This document shows, in pieces, positions 8,671 through 16,295 of a stretch of 64,000 bases of DNA. The notes below the pieces were generated by a model. The model saw only the letters and a list, made by a program, of their open reading frames with translations. It ran no database searches and was not told where the DNA came from. The DNA lies in assembly GCF_018860155.1 (NCBI RefSeq), contig NZ_JAHKNI010000001.1, forward strand, positions 881,333-945,332, written 5' to 3'. The position numbers were made by a program, and so were the translations under genes. How positions within the stretch are numbered: the first letter of the stretch is position 1; each line of letters starts with the position of its first letter. This DNA is from Nocardia albiluteola (GTDB lineage Bacteria > Actinomycetota > Actinomycetes > Mycobacteriales > Mycobacteriaceae).

Positions 8671-8751
8671 TCAGTCCTTCGGGAAGCCCAGGGGGAAGAT
8701 GACACCAATGGCAACGGCACAGACAACACAGACGACGGGGATGATCCACAT
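8671..8751 (-). CDS. Candidate 26-residue hydrophobic peptide
   Basis: A short frame with ATG at 8751 and stop at 8671 encodes MWIIPVVCVVCAVAIGVIFP followed by LGFPKD, essentially one membrane-spanning helix with a short charged tail. GGGGG lies three bases before the ATG. An inverted repeat with CTACA/TGTAG half-sites sits 10-24 bases upstream of the start, related to the half-sites of the nearby TetR operators. No family is recognised. Small membrane peptides of this shape exist in actinobacteria, but chance cannot be excluded. Confidence 0.4.
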   Translation of the reverse strand: MWIIPVVCVVCAVAIGVIFPLGFPKD

Positions 8752-8760
8752 GGCCCCCAC

Positions 8761-8775
8761 ACTACAGTGTGTAGT
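8761..8775. promoter_or_regulatory. Inverted repeat upstream of the small peptide ORF
   Basis: ACTACA-GTG-TGTAGT is a perfect 6-bp inverted repeat with a 3-base spacer. Its half-sites CTACA/TGTAG match those of the TetR operators at 7623-7658, although the spacing differs by one base, so binding by the same regulator is only a possibility. Confidence 0.45.
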
Positions 8776-9085
8776 AGGTAACGACGTCTGAGTGTGTGCA
8801 GCATCACCGCAGGTGGCGGGCGGTTATAACGGGCAGTCGGCTGATCGTCCCGCCGGGCCTTTCGCTTCTTCCGCACGCTGCGCTCACCGCGTTCGGGACT
8901 CCGGCGTCCCCGCGTCGGATATCCGCGCGGTCTATCACTCATCACAAGCGGATCGCGCCGTAATTGGGGATGGGGGCAGATACGGGGGCAAAAGTTGATA
9001 CGTGTTTCGATTCCGGTCCTCACGTACCGTCCGGCATGCAACCATATGGCTGTTTCGAGCAGTGCGAGGTTCCGGAGAGAGGCCC
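8776..9085. other. Intergenic leader of the DUF4129 operon
   Basis: About 310 bases with no supported gene. It must hold the promoter of the downstream five-gene membrane operon. A GTTATAAC palindrome occurs near 8821; no convincing -35/-10 pair was identified. Several short frames cross it but none resembles a protein. Confidence 0.45.
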
Positions 9086-10030
9086 ATGATCGGGGTGGGT
9101 TCGGCGATACCACGGGCGATCGCGTCGATCGCGCTGCTGGTGTTCGCCGTCGTCGCATTGCGGGGATACATCCCCGGCGGCGGTCGGCCGCTCGGCGTCT
9201 CGCCGCCCTCGCTGGTCACCGTCGCGCTGATGCCGGTGCTTTGCCTGGTATCGATCGTGATCCTGCTGGCGGGAGTGATCACCAGCCAGCATCGGCTGCC
9301 GCTGGCCCTGCCCGATTCCGGGCGTGAGCGCGCCCGGGACCGCCAGCCCATTCGCCTCAGTCGGCTGGGCCTGTACGTGGTGCTCGCGCTGGCGGGAATC
9401 GCGCTGGTCGTTGCGCTGATCCTGGTGGTGTACCTGCTCACGGGCGGGCACGCGGCGCCCCCGTCGCAGCATGCCGCGGCGCAGCCGAGCACCGCCGCGC
9501 CCGCGTCCAGGACGCCGCAGCCCACGCCGGCGCCGTCCGTGGAACCGCACCTGACCGGGGCCGCGCTGTTCGTCGCCGGGGTGGCGGCGGGCGGGTTGTT
9601 CATGGTCGCGGTCGTGGGACTGGCCGTCGTCACGGTCGGCACCCGTCGGCGGGGCGCCGCGCCCGGGGGGGATACCCCTTCCGTGACCGCCGACCCGGCG
9701 GTCTCGCTGGCCCAGGTCGCCGAGATGGGCCTGGCCGCCATGATGGCCTCGGGGCGGGACGCGCGCACCGCCATCATCGCCTGCTATGTCGCTATGGAGA
9801 GTGGCCTCGCCGTAGCGCGCGAGGTTGCACCCCTGATCTCCGACACCCCCTCGGAGGTGCTGGCGCGCGCGTTCGACCGTGGGGCCCTGCACGACGCCTC
9901 GGCCCGCGAGCTGGTCACCCTGTTCGAGGAGGCGCGGTTCAGCCCACACTCGATGCTGGAGTGGCAGCGCATGCGCGCCGAGCAGCTGTTGCGGATCGTG
10001 CTGCGGGATCTGCAGGGAGAACAGGCATGA
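9086..10030 (+). CDS. DUF4129 domain membrane protein
   Basis: A 314-residue protein with several membrane segments in its first half (IASIALLVFAVVALRGY; VTVALMPVLCLVSIVILLAGVI; YVVLALAGIALVVALILVVYLL; LFVAGVAAGGLFMVAVVGLAVV), a Pro/Ala-rich extracytoplasmic linker, and a C-terminal cytoplasmic DUF4129 domain (about 225-314; ARTAIIACYVAMESGL to LEWQRMRAEQLLRIVLRDL). DUF4129 proteins usually accompany MoxR ATPases, DUF58 proteins and transglutaminase-like proteins. The ATG with GAGAGAGG upstream is preferred to a frame start at 9002. The stop overlaps the next start by ATGA. Confidence 0.8.
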   Translation: MIGVGSAIPRAIASIALLVFAVVALRGYIPGGGRPLGVSPPSLVTVALMPVLCLVSIVILLAGVITSQHRLPLALPDSGRERARDRQPIRLSRLGLYVVLALAGIALVVALILVVYLLTGGHAAPPSQHAAAQPSTAAPASRTPQPTPAPSVEPHLTGAALFVAGVAAGGLFMVAVVGLAVVTVGTRRRGAAPGGDTPSVTADPAVSLAQVAEMGLAAMMASGRDARTAIIACYVAMESGLAVAREVAPLISDTPSEVLARAFDRGALHDASARELVTLFEEARFSPHSMLEWQRMRAEQLLRIVLRDLQGEQA

Positions 10031-10548
10031 ACGAATTGGCCGGCCCGGCCCGCACGGCGATCGTGGGCCTCGCGATCGCGGTGATCCTGTTGGTCGAGAC
10101 CATCGGCATCGACGCCCGGCGCTCGCTGCTGCCGGTGCTGGCGGGCGTCCCGGTGGTTGCGGCGCTGGCACTGCTGGTGTGGTCGCTGGCCGCACGCACC
10201 CACCGCCCCGAAAGGGTGGATCCGGCCGATGACGACATTGCGAACGGCCCGGCGGACATGCTGCAGCGCTGGCTGGCCCGCGCGGAAATGCTGGCCGATC
10301 GCGCCGACGGCACCCGGGCGGACTGGGACCGGCATCTGCGGCCGTTGCTGGCCAAGGAATTCGAGCTGTCCAGCGGTCATCGGATCGCGAAGAACCGGCG
10401 CGCCACCGAGACCGCGGGACAGTTGCAATTCGGCCCGGAATTGTGGCGTTGGGTCGATCCGGCTAATTCCGCACTGCGGGACGATGAATCACGCGCACCG
10501 GGACGTGCCGCGCTGGACGAGATCCTGCGCCGGCTTCAGGAAATGTGA
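10027..10548 (+). CDS. Small two-helix membrane protein of the MoxR operon
   Basis: A 173-residue protein with two N-terminal membrane helices (TAIVGLAIAVILLVETIGI and LLPVLAGVPVVAALALLVWSL) and a charged cytoplasmic part of about 120 residues. No named domain is recognised, but a protein of this type is standard between the DUF4129 and MoxR genes in actinobacterial operons. It overlaps the DUF4129 gene by ATGA and the moxR gene by GTGA, so it is almost certainly translated with them. Confidence 0.8.
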   Translation: MNELAGPARTAIVGLAIAVILLVETIGIDARRSLLPVLAGVPVVAALALLVWSLAARTHRPERVDPADDDIANGPADMLQRWLARAEMLADRADGTRADWDRHLRPLLAKEFELSSGHRIAKNRRATETAGQLQFGPELWRWVDPANSALRDDESRAPGRAALDEILRRLQEM

Positions 10549-11534
10549 CAGAGTTGGAAACACGTGCAGTTATGACGAAACCATTGGACGCGACCGTCAA
10601 GCGCACCGAGGCGGTGTTGCGGGAGGTATCGCGGGTCGTGGTCGGCAAGCGCGACGAGCTGCAGCTGATCATGATCGCCGTGCTCTCGGGCGGTCACGTC
10701 CTGATCGAGGATCTGCCCGGCTTGGGCAAGACCCTCATCGCCCGATCCTTCGCCACCGCATTGGGTTTGAATTTCACGCGGGTGCAGTTCACGCCGGATC
10801 TGCTGCCCGCGGACCTGATCGGCTCCACCATCTACGACATGAATTCCGGCCGTTTCAATTTCCGCAAGGGGCCGGTCTTCGCCAATATGCTGCTGGCCGA
10901 CGAGATCAACCGGACCCCGCCCAAGACGCAGGCGGCGCTGCTCGAGGCGATGGCCGAGGGCCAGGTCAGCATCGACGGCGAAACCTTCCCGCTGCCACAG
11001 CCTTTCATCGTGCTGGCCACGGACAATCCGATCGAGTACGAGGGTACCTATCCGCTGCCCGAGGCGCAGCTGGACCGTTTCGCCCTGCAGCTGCGCCTGG
11101 GCTACCTGTCCGAGCAGGACGAGACCCAGATGATTCGCCGCCGCCTCGAGCGCGGCGCGGTGCCCCCGCAGGTCGGCCAGGTGGTGGACGCGGCGGGCCT
11201 GATGGAGATGCGCAACGCGGTCGAATTCGTCACCGTGCACCCGGATGTCGTGACGTACGTGGTCGCCCTGGCCGCCGCGACCCGCGGGCATCCGCAGGTC
11301 GAGGTGGGCGCGAGCCCGCGCGCGGAGCTGGATCTGGTGCAGATGGCCCGCGCCCGCGCCCTGCTGTTGGGCCGCGACTACGTCGTCCCCGAGGACGTGA
11401 AGGCCCTGGCCGTCGCGGCCATCGCGCACCGCATCACGCTGCGCCCGGAGATGTGGGTGCGCCGCATCCGCGGTGAGGACGTGATCGCCGAACTCCTGCG
11501 CCGCCTGCCGGTTCCGCGCGGGTCGGCAACGTGA
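10545..11534 (+). CDS. MoxR-type AAA+ ATPase
   Basis: A 329-residue MoxR ATPase. Walker A is EDLPGLGKTLIARSFA (about 57-72), Walker B is MLLADEINRTPPKTQAALLEAM, and sensor 1 is VLATDNPIEYEGTYPLPEAQLDRF. MoxR proteins are thought to act as chaperones that assemble or activate partner complexes, often with DUF58/VWA proteins; here the partner gene is two frames downstream. The GTG at 10545 overlaps the previous stop (GTGA); an ATG at 10572 is a possible alternative. The specific substrate is unknown. Confidence 0.93.
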   Translation: MTELETRAVMTKPLDATVKRTEAVLREVSRVVVGKRDELQLIMIAVLSGGHVLIEDLPGLGKTLIARSFATALGLNFTRVQFTPDLLPADLIGSTIYDMNSGRFNFRKGPVFANMLLADEINRTPPKTQAALLEAMAEGQVSIDGETFPLPQPFIVLATDNPIEYEGTYPLPEAQLDRFALQLRLGYLSEQDETQMIRRRLERGAVPPQVGQVVDAAGLMEMRNAVEFVTVHPDVVTYVVALAAATRGHPQVEVGASPRAELDLVQMARARALLLGRDYVVPEDVKALAVAAIAHRITLRPEMWVRRIRGEDVIAELLRRLPVPRGSAT

Positions 11535-11713
11535 GCGAGGCCTCGCACCCGTCGGTCCGGCATGCGCCCGGGCGGGCTCCGACGCGAGATCCCGGTCGCA
11601 TGCGCGCGGGGATGTCGGCGGCCGAACCGGCCGGGATGGCGGCCGGGAAACTCGCTGAGGTGACGACAGAAGAACCCGCTGCGATGGCGGCAGACGGGAA
11701 CCCCGGGCGATGA
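11531..11713 (+). CDS. Candidate 60-residue coupled ORF between moxR and DUF58 genes
   Basis: A GTG at 11531 overlaps the moxR stop (GTGA) and its own stop at 11711-11713 overlaps the DUF58 ATG (ATGA). The product would be 60 residues, Ala/Gly/Pro/Met-rich, with a loose repeat (AGMSAAEPAGMAAGKLAE, EEPAAMAADG) and no domain. The frame closes the gap between two coupled genes exactly, which favours translation. It may instead be a leader that carries ribosomes to the DUF58 gene; the DUF58 frame itself is closed by a stop at 11656-11658 and has no earlier start. Confidence 0.45.
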   Translation: MSEASHPSVRHAPGRAPTRDPGRMRAGMSAAEPAGMAAGKLAEVTTEEPAAMAADGNPGR

Positions 11714-12984
11714 GGCATCGGGATGCGAAGTCCGCCGTCGAGGCCGAATTACAGTGGCGGCCAGCGGCATTGGTGTACATGCTGGCCGTCTGTGTGGCCG
11801 TCGCGCTGGCGGCGGCGGTGATCATGGGCCGCTGGCAGCTGGTGGTCTTCGCCGCGCCGATGCTGGGCGTGCTTGTCACCGCGCCGCTTCAGTTGGCGCG
11901 CACCAGGATTCAGGTGGACGGCGCGGGTGAGCTGCGCTGCTTCGAATCCGAGGAGGTGGTGCTGAGCGCGGCCGCCTTCGTCGAGGAAGGGCACGCGCTG
12001 CTGCGCTGCAGGCCCGAACCGTCGCCCGGTCTCGAGATGCGCCTCGAGGATGCGGCGGATTCGGGCGCCGCCCCGGCCGGGGTGCGCCTGGCGCTGTCGG
12101 CGGCACGGTGGGGTCGCTATCCGGTGACGATGCGGGTGACGGCGCTGAGTCCGGCCGGACTGGCCGTCGCGGCGCTGAGCCTGCCCGCCGGCGAGGTGTA
12201 CGTGTATCCGATCGCCGACCCGCAGCCTATGCGATTGCCGCGCACCGAATATCCCGAGCGGATCGGCACCCATCTGACCTCGCGGCACGGCCCGGGCGTC
12301 GAGTACGCCGATATCCGCGCCTACACCCCCGGGGATCAGCTGCGGACGGTGAACTGGCCGGTGAGCGCACGTCGGGGACGCCTCTTCGTGACCGAGCGGC
12401 TCACCAATCGCGCGGCGGATGTCGTTGTGCTGGTGGATAATTCGCTGCAAGCACCGGGTCCCGCCTCGGAGTCCATGGAGCTCTCGGTGCGCGGTGCGGC
12501 GCAGGTGGCCCAGTCCGCGCTACAGGCCGGGGATCGCACCGCGGTGGTCTGCCTGGGGCAGGCGCCCCGTTGGCTGCGCGCAGATATCGGGCGCCGGCAG
12601 TTCTACCGCATCGTGGACACGGTGCTGGACGTCGGCGACGAGCACCTGAGCACCTCCGGTTCGCTGGCTCCGCACACCGCGGTGCCGATCGGGGCGATCG
12701 TGGTGGCGTTCTCGACGCTGCTGGACACCCAGTTCGCCCTGGCGCTGATCGATCTGCGCAAGCGCGGGCATGTGGTGGTGGTCGTGGATGTGTTGCGGGG
12801 CACGCCGTTTCACGAGCACCTGAATCCCACGCTGGCGCGCATGTGGCAGCTCGAGCGGATGTCGATGTACCGCGACATGGGCACCGTCGGCGTCGACATC
12901 GTGGCCTGGACCGAGGGCGCCCGGCTGGATCAGGTGATGCGGGTGCTTCCGGATCGTCGCCGGGTGATGCGGGTGCGGCGATGA
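11710..12984 (+). CDS. DUF58 (VWA-like) membrane protein
   Basis: A 424-residue protein with two N-terminal membrane helices (LVYMLAVCVAVALAAAVIM; LVVFAAPMLGVLVTAPL), a beta-rich middle, and the DUF58 signature YADIRAYTPGDQLRTVNW (about 198-215) leading into a VWA-like domain that begins VVVLVDNS, with the DxS of a metal-binding site. DUF58 proteins work with MoxR ATPases; the role is unproven, though cell-envelope functions are suspected. Its stop overlaps the next gene by ATGA. Confidence 0.9.
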   Translation: MRHRDAKSAVEAELQWRPAALVYMLAVCVAVALAAAVIMGRWQLVVFAAPMLGVLVTAPLQLARTRIQVDGAGELRCFESEEVVLSAAAFVEEGHALLRCRPEPSPGLEMRLEDAADSGAAPAGVRLALSAARWGRYPVTMRVTALSPAGLAVAALSLPAGEVYVYPIADPQPMRLPRTEYPERIGTHLTSRHGPGVEYADIRAYTPGDQLRTVNWPVSARRGRLFVTERLTNRAADVVVLVDNSLQAPGPASESMELSVRGAAQVAQSALQAGDRTAVVCLGQAPRWLRADIGRRQFYRIVDTVLDVGDEHLSTSGSLAPHTAVPIGAIVVAFSTLLDTQFALALIDLRKRGHVVVVVDVLRGTPFHEHLNPTLARMWQLERMSMYRDMGTVGVDIVAWTEGARLDQVMRVLPDRRRVMRVRR

Positions 12985-13430
12985 CGAGATTCCTGGCGGT
13001 CCTCTCCGGCCTGCTGCTGACCCTCGCGGTGGGAATCATGCTGCCCTGGGCCGCTATACCCGCGCTCGCGCTGGTCGTCGCGGGCTGGCGCTACCGGCTC
13101 GGCGCGGTGGGCGCGGTCCTGCTCGCGCTCGCGACGCTGGCCTGGTCCGACACCGGCGCGGTGGAGGCCGCGGCGACCGGACTGGTGGCGACCACCTATC
13201 TGCTGAACACCGCGACGGTTTCCGCACCGCACGGGGTGGTCCCGACCACGGTGCCCTCGGTGGCGGGCGCGGTCACCTTCGCGGGCGCCGCGGTCCTGGC
13301 CGCCCTGGTCCCCGCCCACCTCGCCTGGGTCCCCCTGGCCGCCCCGATCCTGGTGGTGCTGCTGTACGCCGCGGTGGTGCGCGGTCTCGCGCTCACCCGC
13401 ACCGAACCGGATGCCGCGCCTGAACGGTGA
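12981..13430 (+). CDS. Four-helix membrane protein, last gene of the MoxR operon
   Basis: A 149-residue, almost entirely hydrophobic protein with four to five membrane segments. No named family is recognised. Start coupling to the DUF58 gene (ATGA) makes it the final member of the five- or six-gene envelope operon. The transglutaminase-like gene often found in such operons is absent here. Confidence 0.75.
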   Translation: MTRFLAVLSGLLLTLAVGIMLPWAAIPALALVVAGWRYRLGAVGAVLLALATLAWSDTGAVEAAATGLVATTYLLNTATVSAPHGVVPTTVPSVAGAVTFAGAAVLAALVPAHLAWVPLAAPILVVLLYAAVVRGLALTRTEPDAAPER

Positions 13431-13504
13431 CGTCCGTGGCCAGAGTTCGGGCCGCCGTGACTCCCGGGCATCCGCTCGAGTGTTGCTGGACGGGGTCGGT
13501 CCGA

Positions 13505-13891
13505 TCAACCTTCGACCTGCCTTCCGGCCGCCACACCTCTCGGAGTACTTGCGAACCAGCACGGTTCAAAGTGGTCCAACGATGTCAGATAGTCCCACTC
13601 GGCATTAATTCTTTCAAGCACACCGGCCGGGTCGCCGACCCATTCGAGGAAGTCGTTCGGGTCATCGGTGCTGTTGGACAACCTCCCGGCATGCATGAGT
13701 TCGTTGACAAGTATGAATTCACAAACAGCCAACGTTCTAGCTTGTATATCTGCCGCATCAGGCCGCCCCCGGCCATTCCACCAGCTATCGGCTTCGTCGA
13801 TGACCAGTGCTCGAATCGTCGTCAGAGCTACGAAATCCGATAACCCTTGATAGAGAATCTCCTCGACGACGGGGTCCTTCAGAGTGATCAT
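13505..13891 (-). CDS. Hypothetical acidic protein, immunity-like context
   Basis: A 128-residue soluble protein (MITLKDPVVEEILYQGLSDF) rich in Asp/Glu and Trp, with no family I can name. AGG lies about seven bases before the ATG. It is the last gene of a minus-strand series that begins with WXG100-type genes and includes other small acidic proteins, which is typical of immunity genes downstream of polymorphic toxins. That role is inference from position, size and charge only. Codon use is less GC-rich than in flanking operons. Confidence 0.6.
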   Translation of the reverse strand: MITLKDPVVEEILYQGLSDFVALTTIRALVIDEADSWWNGRGRPDAADIQARTLAVCEFILVNELMHAGRLSNSTDDPNDFLEWVGDPAGVLERINAEWDYLTSLDHFEPCWFASTPRGVAAGRQVEG

Positions 13892-13917
13892 TAGTTACCT
13901 GCTCTGGGTGATGGACC

Positions 13918-14145
13918 TCAGTCGGTCTCCAGATCGTCTTGTGTGAGTGTAAGAAGTGCCTCCGTGGCGCCATCTTCGGAGACAAACTCGACCTCATAGG
14001 CGGTCGTATCGCCATCATGGTATACCATCACAACTGTCCCCCTAGCTCCTCGCGGAAGGTGTTGTGTCGGGATGCCTGGCCAGGAATGATGGGTATCGGC
14101 GGACAGCTCACGTTTCAATCTGACTGAATCAAATTCGTGAAACAT
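13918..14145 (-). CDS. DUF4926 domain protein
   Basis: A 75-residue protein with the pattern of DUF4926: FDSVRLKRELS, then PRGARGTVVMVYHDG, AYEVEFVSEDG and LLTLTQDDLE. The family is a small beta-barrel frequently encoded beside toxin-immunity loci and mobile elements; its biochemical role is unknown to me. AGAGAG precedes the ATG. It lies between two other small minus-strand genes of the toxin island. Confidence 0.75.
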   Translation of the reverse strand: MFHEFDSVRLKRELSADTHHSWPGIPTQHLPRGARGTVVMVYHDGDTTAYEVEFVSEDGATEALLTLTQDDLETD

Positions 14146-14192
14146 CCGCTCTCTTACTTCGATGTCGGTATCGCAGTGACAAGCCTGCTTTG

Positions 14193-14546
14193 TTACCGAG
14201 CCATCGATAGCTCGCTCGCCTTCGATAGGATCGCTGCTTCCGCGGTCGTTGTCGGAATGATGCCCCGTCCTGCGCGATCGAGCATAACAAGCGAAGGTAG
14301 CATGACACCTTCGATCATGCTTTTCAGGATGTCATGACTGGCAGACACGTAGAGGTCGAACATTGCCCGAACGAAGTGCTCGAAGACATCGATATCGATA
14401 TCGTAAAAATCGGATGCCAGGGGGTGCAGTCCGGTCGGTATCTCCAATACTTCCGAAATGCCGGACACGATCCGAACGTATAGGTTGCCCACTCGGAGAG
14501 AAGGACTCCATACCGTGACGTCACCAACATCGAACACATAGCTCAT
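14193..14546 (-). CDS. DUF6086-like protein
   Basis: A 117-residue protein starting MSYVFDVGDVTVWSPSLRVG, with SDFYDIDIDVFEHFVRAMFDLY in the middle. From memory this matches actinobacterial proteins annotated DUF6086, common near WXG/ESX toxin genes and possibly immunity proteins; I cannot confirm without a search. The ATG overlaps the stop of the upstream small ORF (ATGA), so the two are probably co-translated. A GTG three codons upstream is a weaker start. Confidence 0.65.
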   Translation of the reverse strand: MSYVFDVGDVTVWSPSLRVGNLYVRIVSGISEVLEIPTGLHPLASDFYDIDIDVFEHFVRAMFDLYVSASHDILKSMIEGVMLPSLVMLDRAGRGIIPTTTAEAAILSKASELSMAR

Positions 14547-14800
14547 TGTGCCCACTTTACGAATGTAACGCCGGGATGTCTTAGGCGAGCAGCGGCGACT
14601 GCCTGCTCCACGGCAGCCCGGAACGCGGGGTCTGCACCCGCCGTTGTGAACTCGATACCGATCGGGGCATTCTGTGCACCCGCAATGTATTGTCTGTCCG
14701 CGGCGATGAGTTGTATGTGGGCACCCGCATTACAACACGATGCTTTGCGGTCTGCGCGCTCTCGCGGCCCCATTGTCAGGGCTACACACGCCTCACTCAT
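14543..14800 (-). CDS. Hypothetical small protein, possibly a remnant
   Basis: An 85-residue frame (MSEACVALTMGPRERADRK to VTFVKWAQ) whose stop overlaps the DUF6086-like start. The second half (FRAAVEQAVAAARLRHPGVTF) is Ala-rich and helical; the first half has several cysteines. No family is recognised and no clear Shine-Dalgarno element is seen. It may be the C-terminal scrap of a larger decayed gene of the toxin island. Confidence 0.35.
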   Translation of the reverse strand: MSEACVALTMGPRERADRKASCCNAGAHIQLIAADRQYIAGAQNAPIGIEFTTAGADPAFRAAVEQAVAAARLRHPGVTFVKWAQ

Positions 14801-14876
14801 TACGAACACGTCGGGCTCACATAAATTTCGATGAGATCACCTCGATAAAAGTACCGTCGGATAAATAATCTCGTCG

Positions 14877-15518
14877 TCAAACGATGACGTGAAGACCAGG
14901 CGCTCCATTCAAGGCGAACCATTCCTGAAGACCGGCGCCATCCAAGACGTTGTCATCGGATATGCGAATCGGACCTCGAACCTGACCTTCGGAGCCGCTG
15001 AAATTTGAGCCCGACATCTGCGCCTCCGACAAGCGAGCCGGACTGGGCCCGAATTGACAACCTCTTAAATCCGAATCGCGCAGATCTGCTCCCCGGAGGC
15101 TTGTAGAGCTGAGCTGACAGCGCCGTAGGTTCGCGCGCCGAAGATTCGAATTCATGAAGGATGCCCGAAACAGATTTGCCCCGGACAAATTGACGGAGAA
15201 CGCATCACATCCATCGGCTTCGACTTTATGCAGATAAGCACCCGTCAAGTCGGTATTGCGCATGCTTGCACCCGTAAGCGTAGCTCGATTCAGATCAACC
15301 CCACTGAGGTTTACGCCGTCGAGGCAAGCCATCGCAAGGTATGCCTCGGATAGATTGACATCATGCAGATCTGCGCCTGAGAAGTTCAGCCCAGCACCCC
15401 CTAGCACCGTGTATTGTCCAGCGCTGCGGATGCTGATATAACCTTCCAGAGCGATGCATGCATCGCGATCACTGGGCCACGCACTGACCGCGTAGGTGGT
15501 GGGTTTCGGCTCGCTCAT
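14877..15518 (-). CDS. Pentapeptide-repeat protein
   Basis: A 213-residue protein whose residues about 45-175 form tandem pentapeptides of the A(D/N)LXX type (LNFSGADLHDVNLSEAYLAM; VNLSGANLFRASFMNSNLRR), which fold as a right-handed quadrilateral beta-helix. Such proteins can mimic DNA and protect gyrase, but many have no assigned role. The ATG at 15518 has AGCGGAGG upstream; an ATG at 15539 that overlaps the previous stop (ATGA) is an alternative. It sits directly after a broken toxin gene. The repeat region uses more A and T than neighbouring operons. Confidence 0.85.
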   Translation of the reverse strand: MSEPKPTTYAVSAWPSDRDACIALEGYISIRSAGQYTVLGGAGLNFSGADLHDVNLSEAYLAMACLDGVNLSGVDLNRATLTGASMRNTDLTGAYLHKVEADGCDAFSVNLSGANLFRASFMNSNLRRANLRRCQLSSTSLRGADLRDSDLRGCQFGPSPARLSEAQMSGSNFSGSEGQVRGPIRISDDNVLDGAGLQEWFALNGAPGLHVIV

Positions 15519-15538
15519 AATGCCTCCGCTATATCGCA

Positions 15539-15742
15539 TCAGGGCTTGTGGACAATGATTTTACCCGCCCATTGCGGGTTGTCGGCAATCGCCGTCGCGA
15601 CATCCTGCAATCCAGCGGACGACAGGTTTTGTGGATCGATAATTACATTCTCGCCTGTCGCCAGCTCGTCGTTGACCATCGCCACGAAGTCAGATCGGTT
15701 GTATGCGCCTCGCATAGTCGGAGGCATCGGTTTGCCGGCCAT
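15539..15742 (-). pseudogene. C-terminal fragment of a polymorphic toxin (probable)
   Basis: A 67-codon frame (FVAMVNDELATGENVIIDPQ to QWAGKIIVHKP) overlaps the end of the WXG-like fragment in a different frame. Its tail, an 'I(I/V)DPxNL...ANNPxWxGKI' type ending, reminds me of the last residues of nuclease-type toxin domains in actinobacterial polymorphic toxins; this is recall, not a search result. It lacks an upstream domain, so I read it as the surviving 3' end of a toxin gene whose middle was deleted. Confidence 0.45.
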
Positions 15743-15990
15743 AGGGCCAGGGCGATGAGGCTGGCGAAGTACGGCAGCGTTTGCCCGAGTCCACGTGCGT
15801 TGTCGATCACCGAGGAGGCGCGGGTGTCGTAGCTGGTGGCCCAGGTGGTGGCGGCGGCGCTGGTTCCGGCCATCGATCCGGTGTCGGCCAACGCCTTCAC
15901 CAGAGTGGTGGTCGCGGCGTCGATGTCATGGCCGATGTTCGTGAGATTGCGGGCGGCGTCGTAGTAGACCTGCGGGTTGACCGCGACCAT
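15643..15990 (-). pseudogene. Truncated WXG-like N-terminus of a toxin gene
   Basis: From the ATG at 15990, about 85 residues form a plausible helical WXG-like export domain (MVAVNPQVYYDAARNLTNIG; SAAATTWATSYDTRASSVID). After PYFASLIALA near 15735 the frame degenerates into Trp/Cys/Arg-rich sequence and stops, while the fragment at 15539-15742 continues in another frame. The gene follows two WXG100-like genes by five bases. I interpret it as the head of an ESX-exported toxin that lost its central part and reading frame. Confidence 0.55.
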
Positions 15991-15995
15991 CGCGG

Positions 15996-16295
15996 CTACC
16001 GACGCCTGAACATGCGGGTGTTCGCGGACTGTACGGCTGTGTATTGGGTGTGTGCGTTGCGTGCGGCGGTGCTCATGTCCCTGACCCCTTGGACGAGTTC
16101 GCGTGCGGCAGCGGCCCATTCGCGGTGGGCGGTCTCGTGTGCGGTCGCGGTCGCGCCGGTCCAGGAGCCGGAGTGCACGGAGGCGCTCTTGTGATCCAGG
16201 GTGTCCAGGTGTTCGGTGAGGAATCCCGCCAGGCTCGACAGGCGGGTGACGATGTTGTCGAGTTGTTCGAGGTCGACGCTGTACTCGCCGGTCAC
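15996..16295 (-). CDS. WXG100-like ESX substrate, second member of pair
   Basis: A 99-residue helical protein with the WXG motif as GSWTGATATAHE near residue 47 and two predicted amphipathic helices. The GTG start overlaps the stop of the preceding WXG100 gene (GTGA), the usual arrangement of heterodimeric Esx pairs. Proteins of this type are exported by type VII secretion or act as chaperones for larger toxins. No ESX secretion machinery is encoded in the window. Confidence 0.75.
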   Translation of the reverse strand: MTGEYSVDLEQLDNIVTRLSSLAGFLTEHLDTLDHKSASVHSGSWTGATATAHETAHREWAAAARELVQGVRDMSTAARNAHTQYTAVQSANTRMFRRR

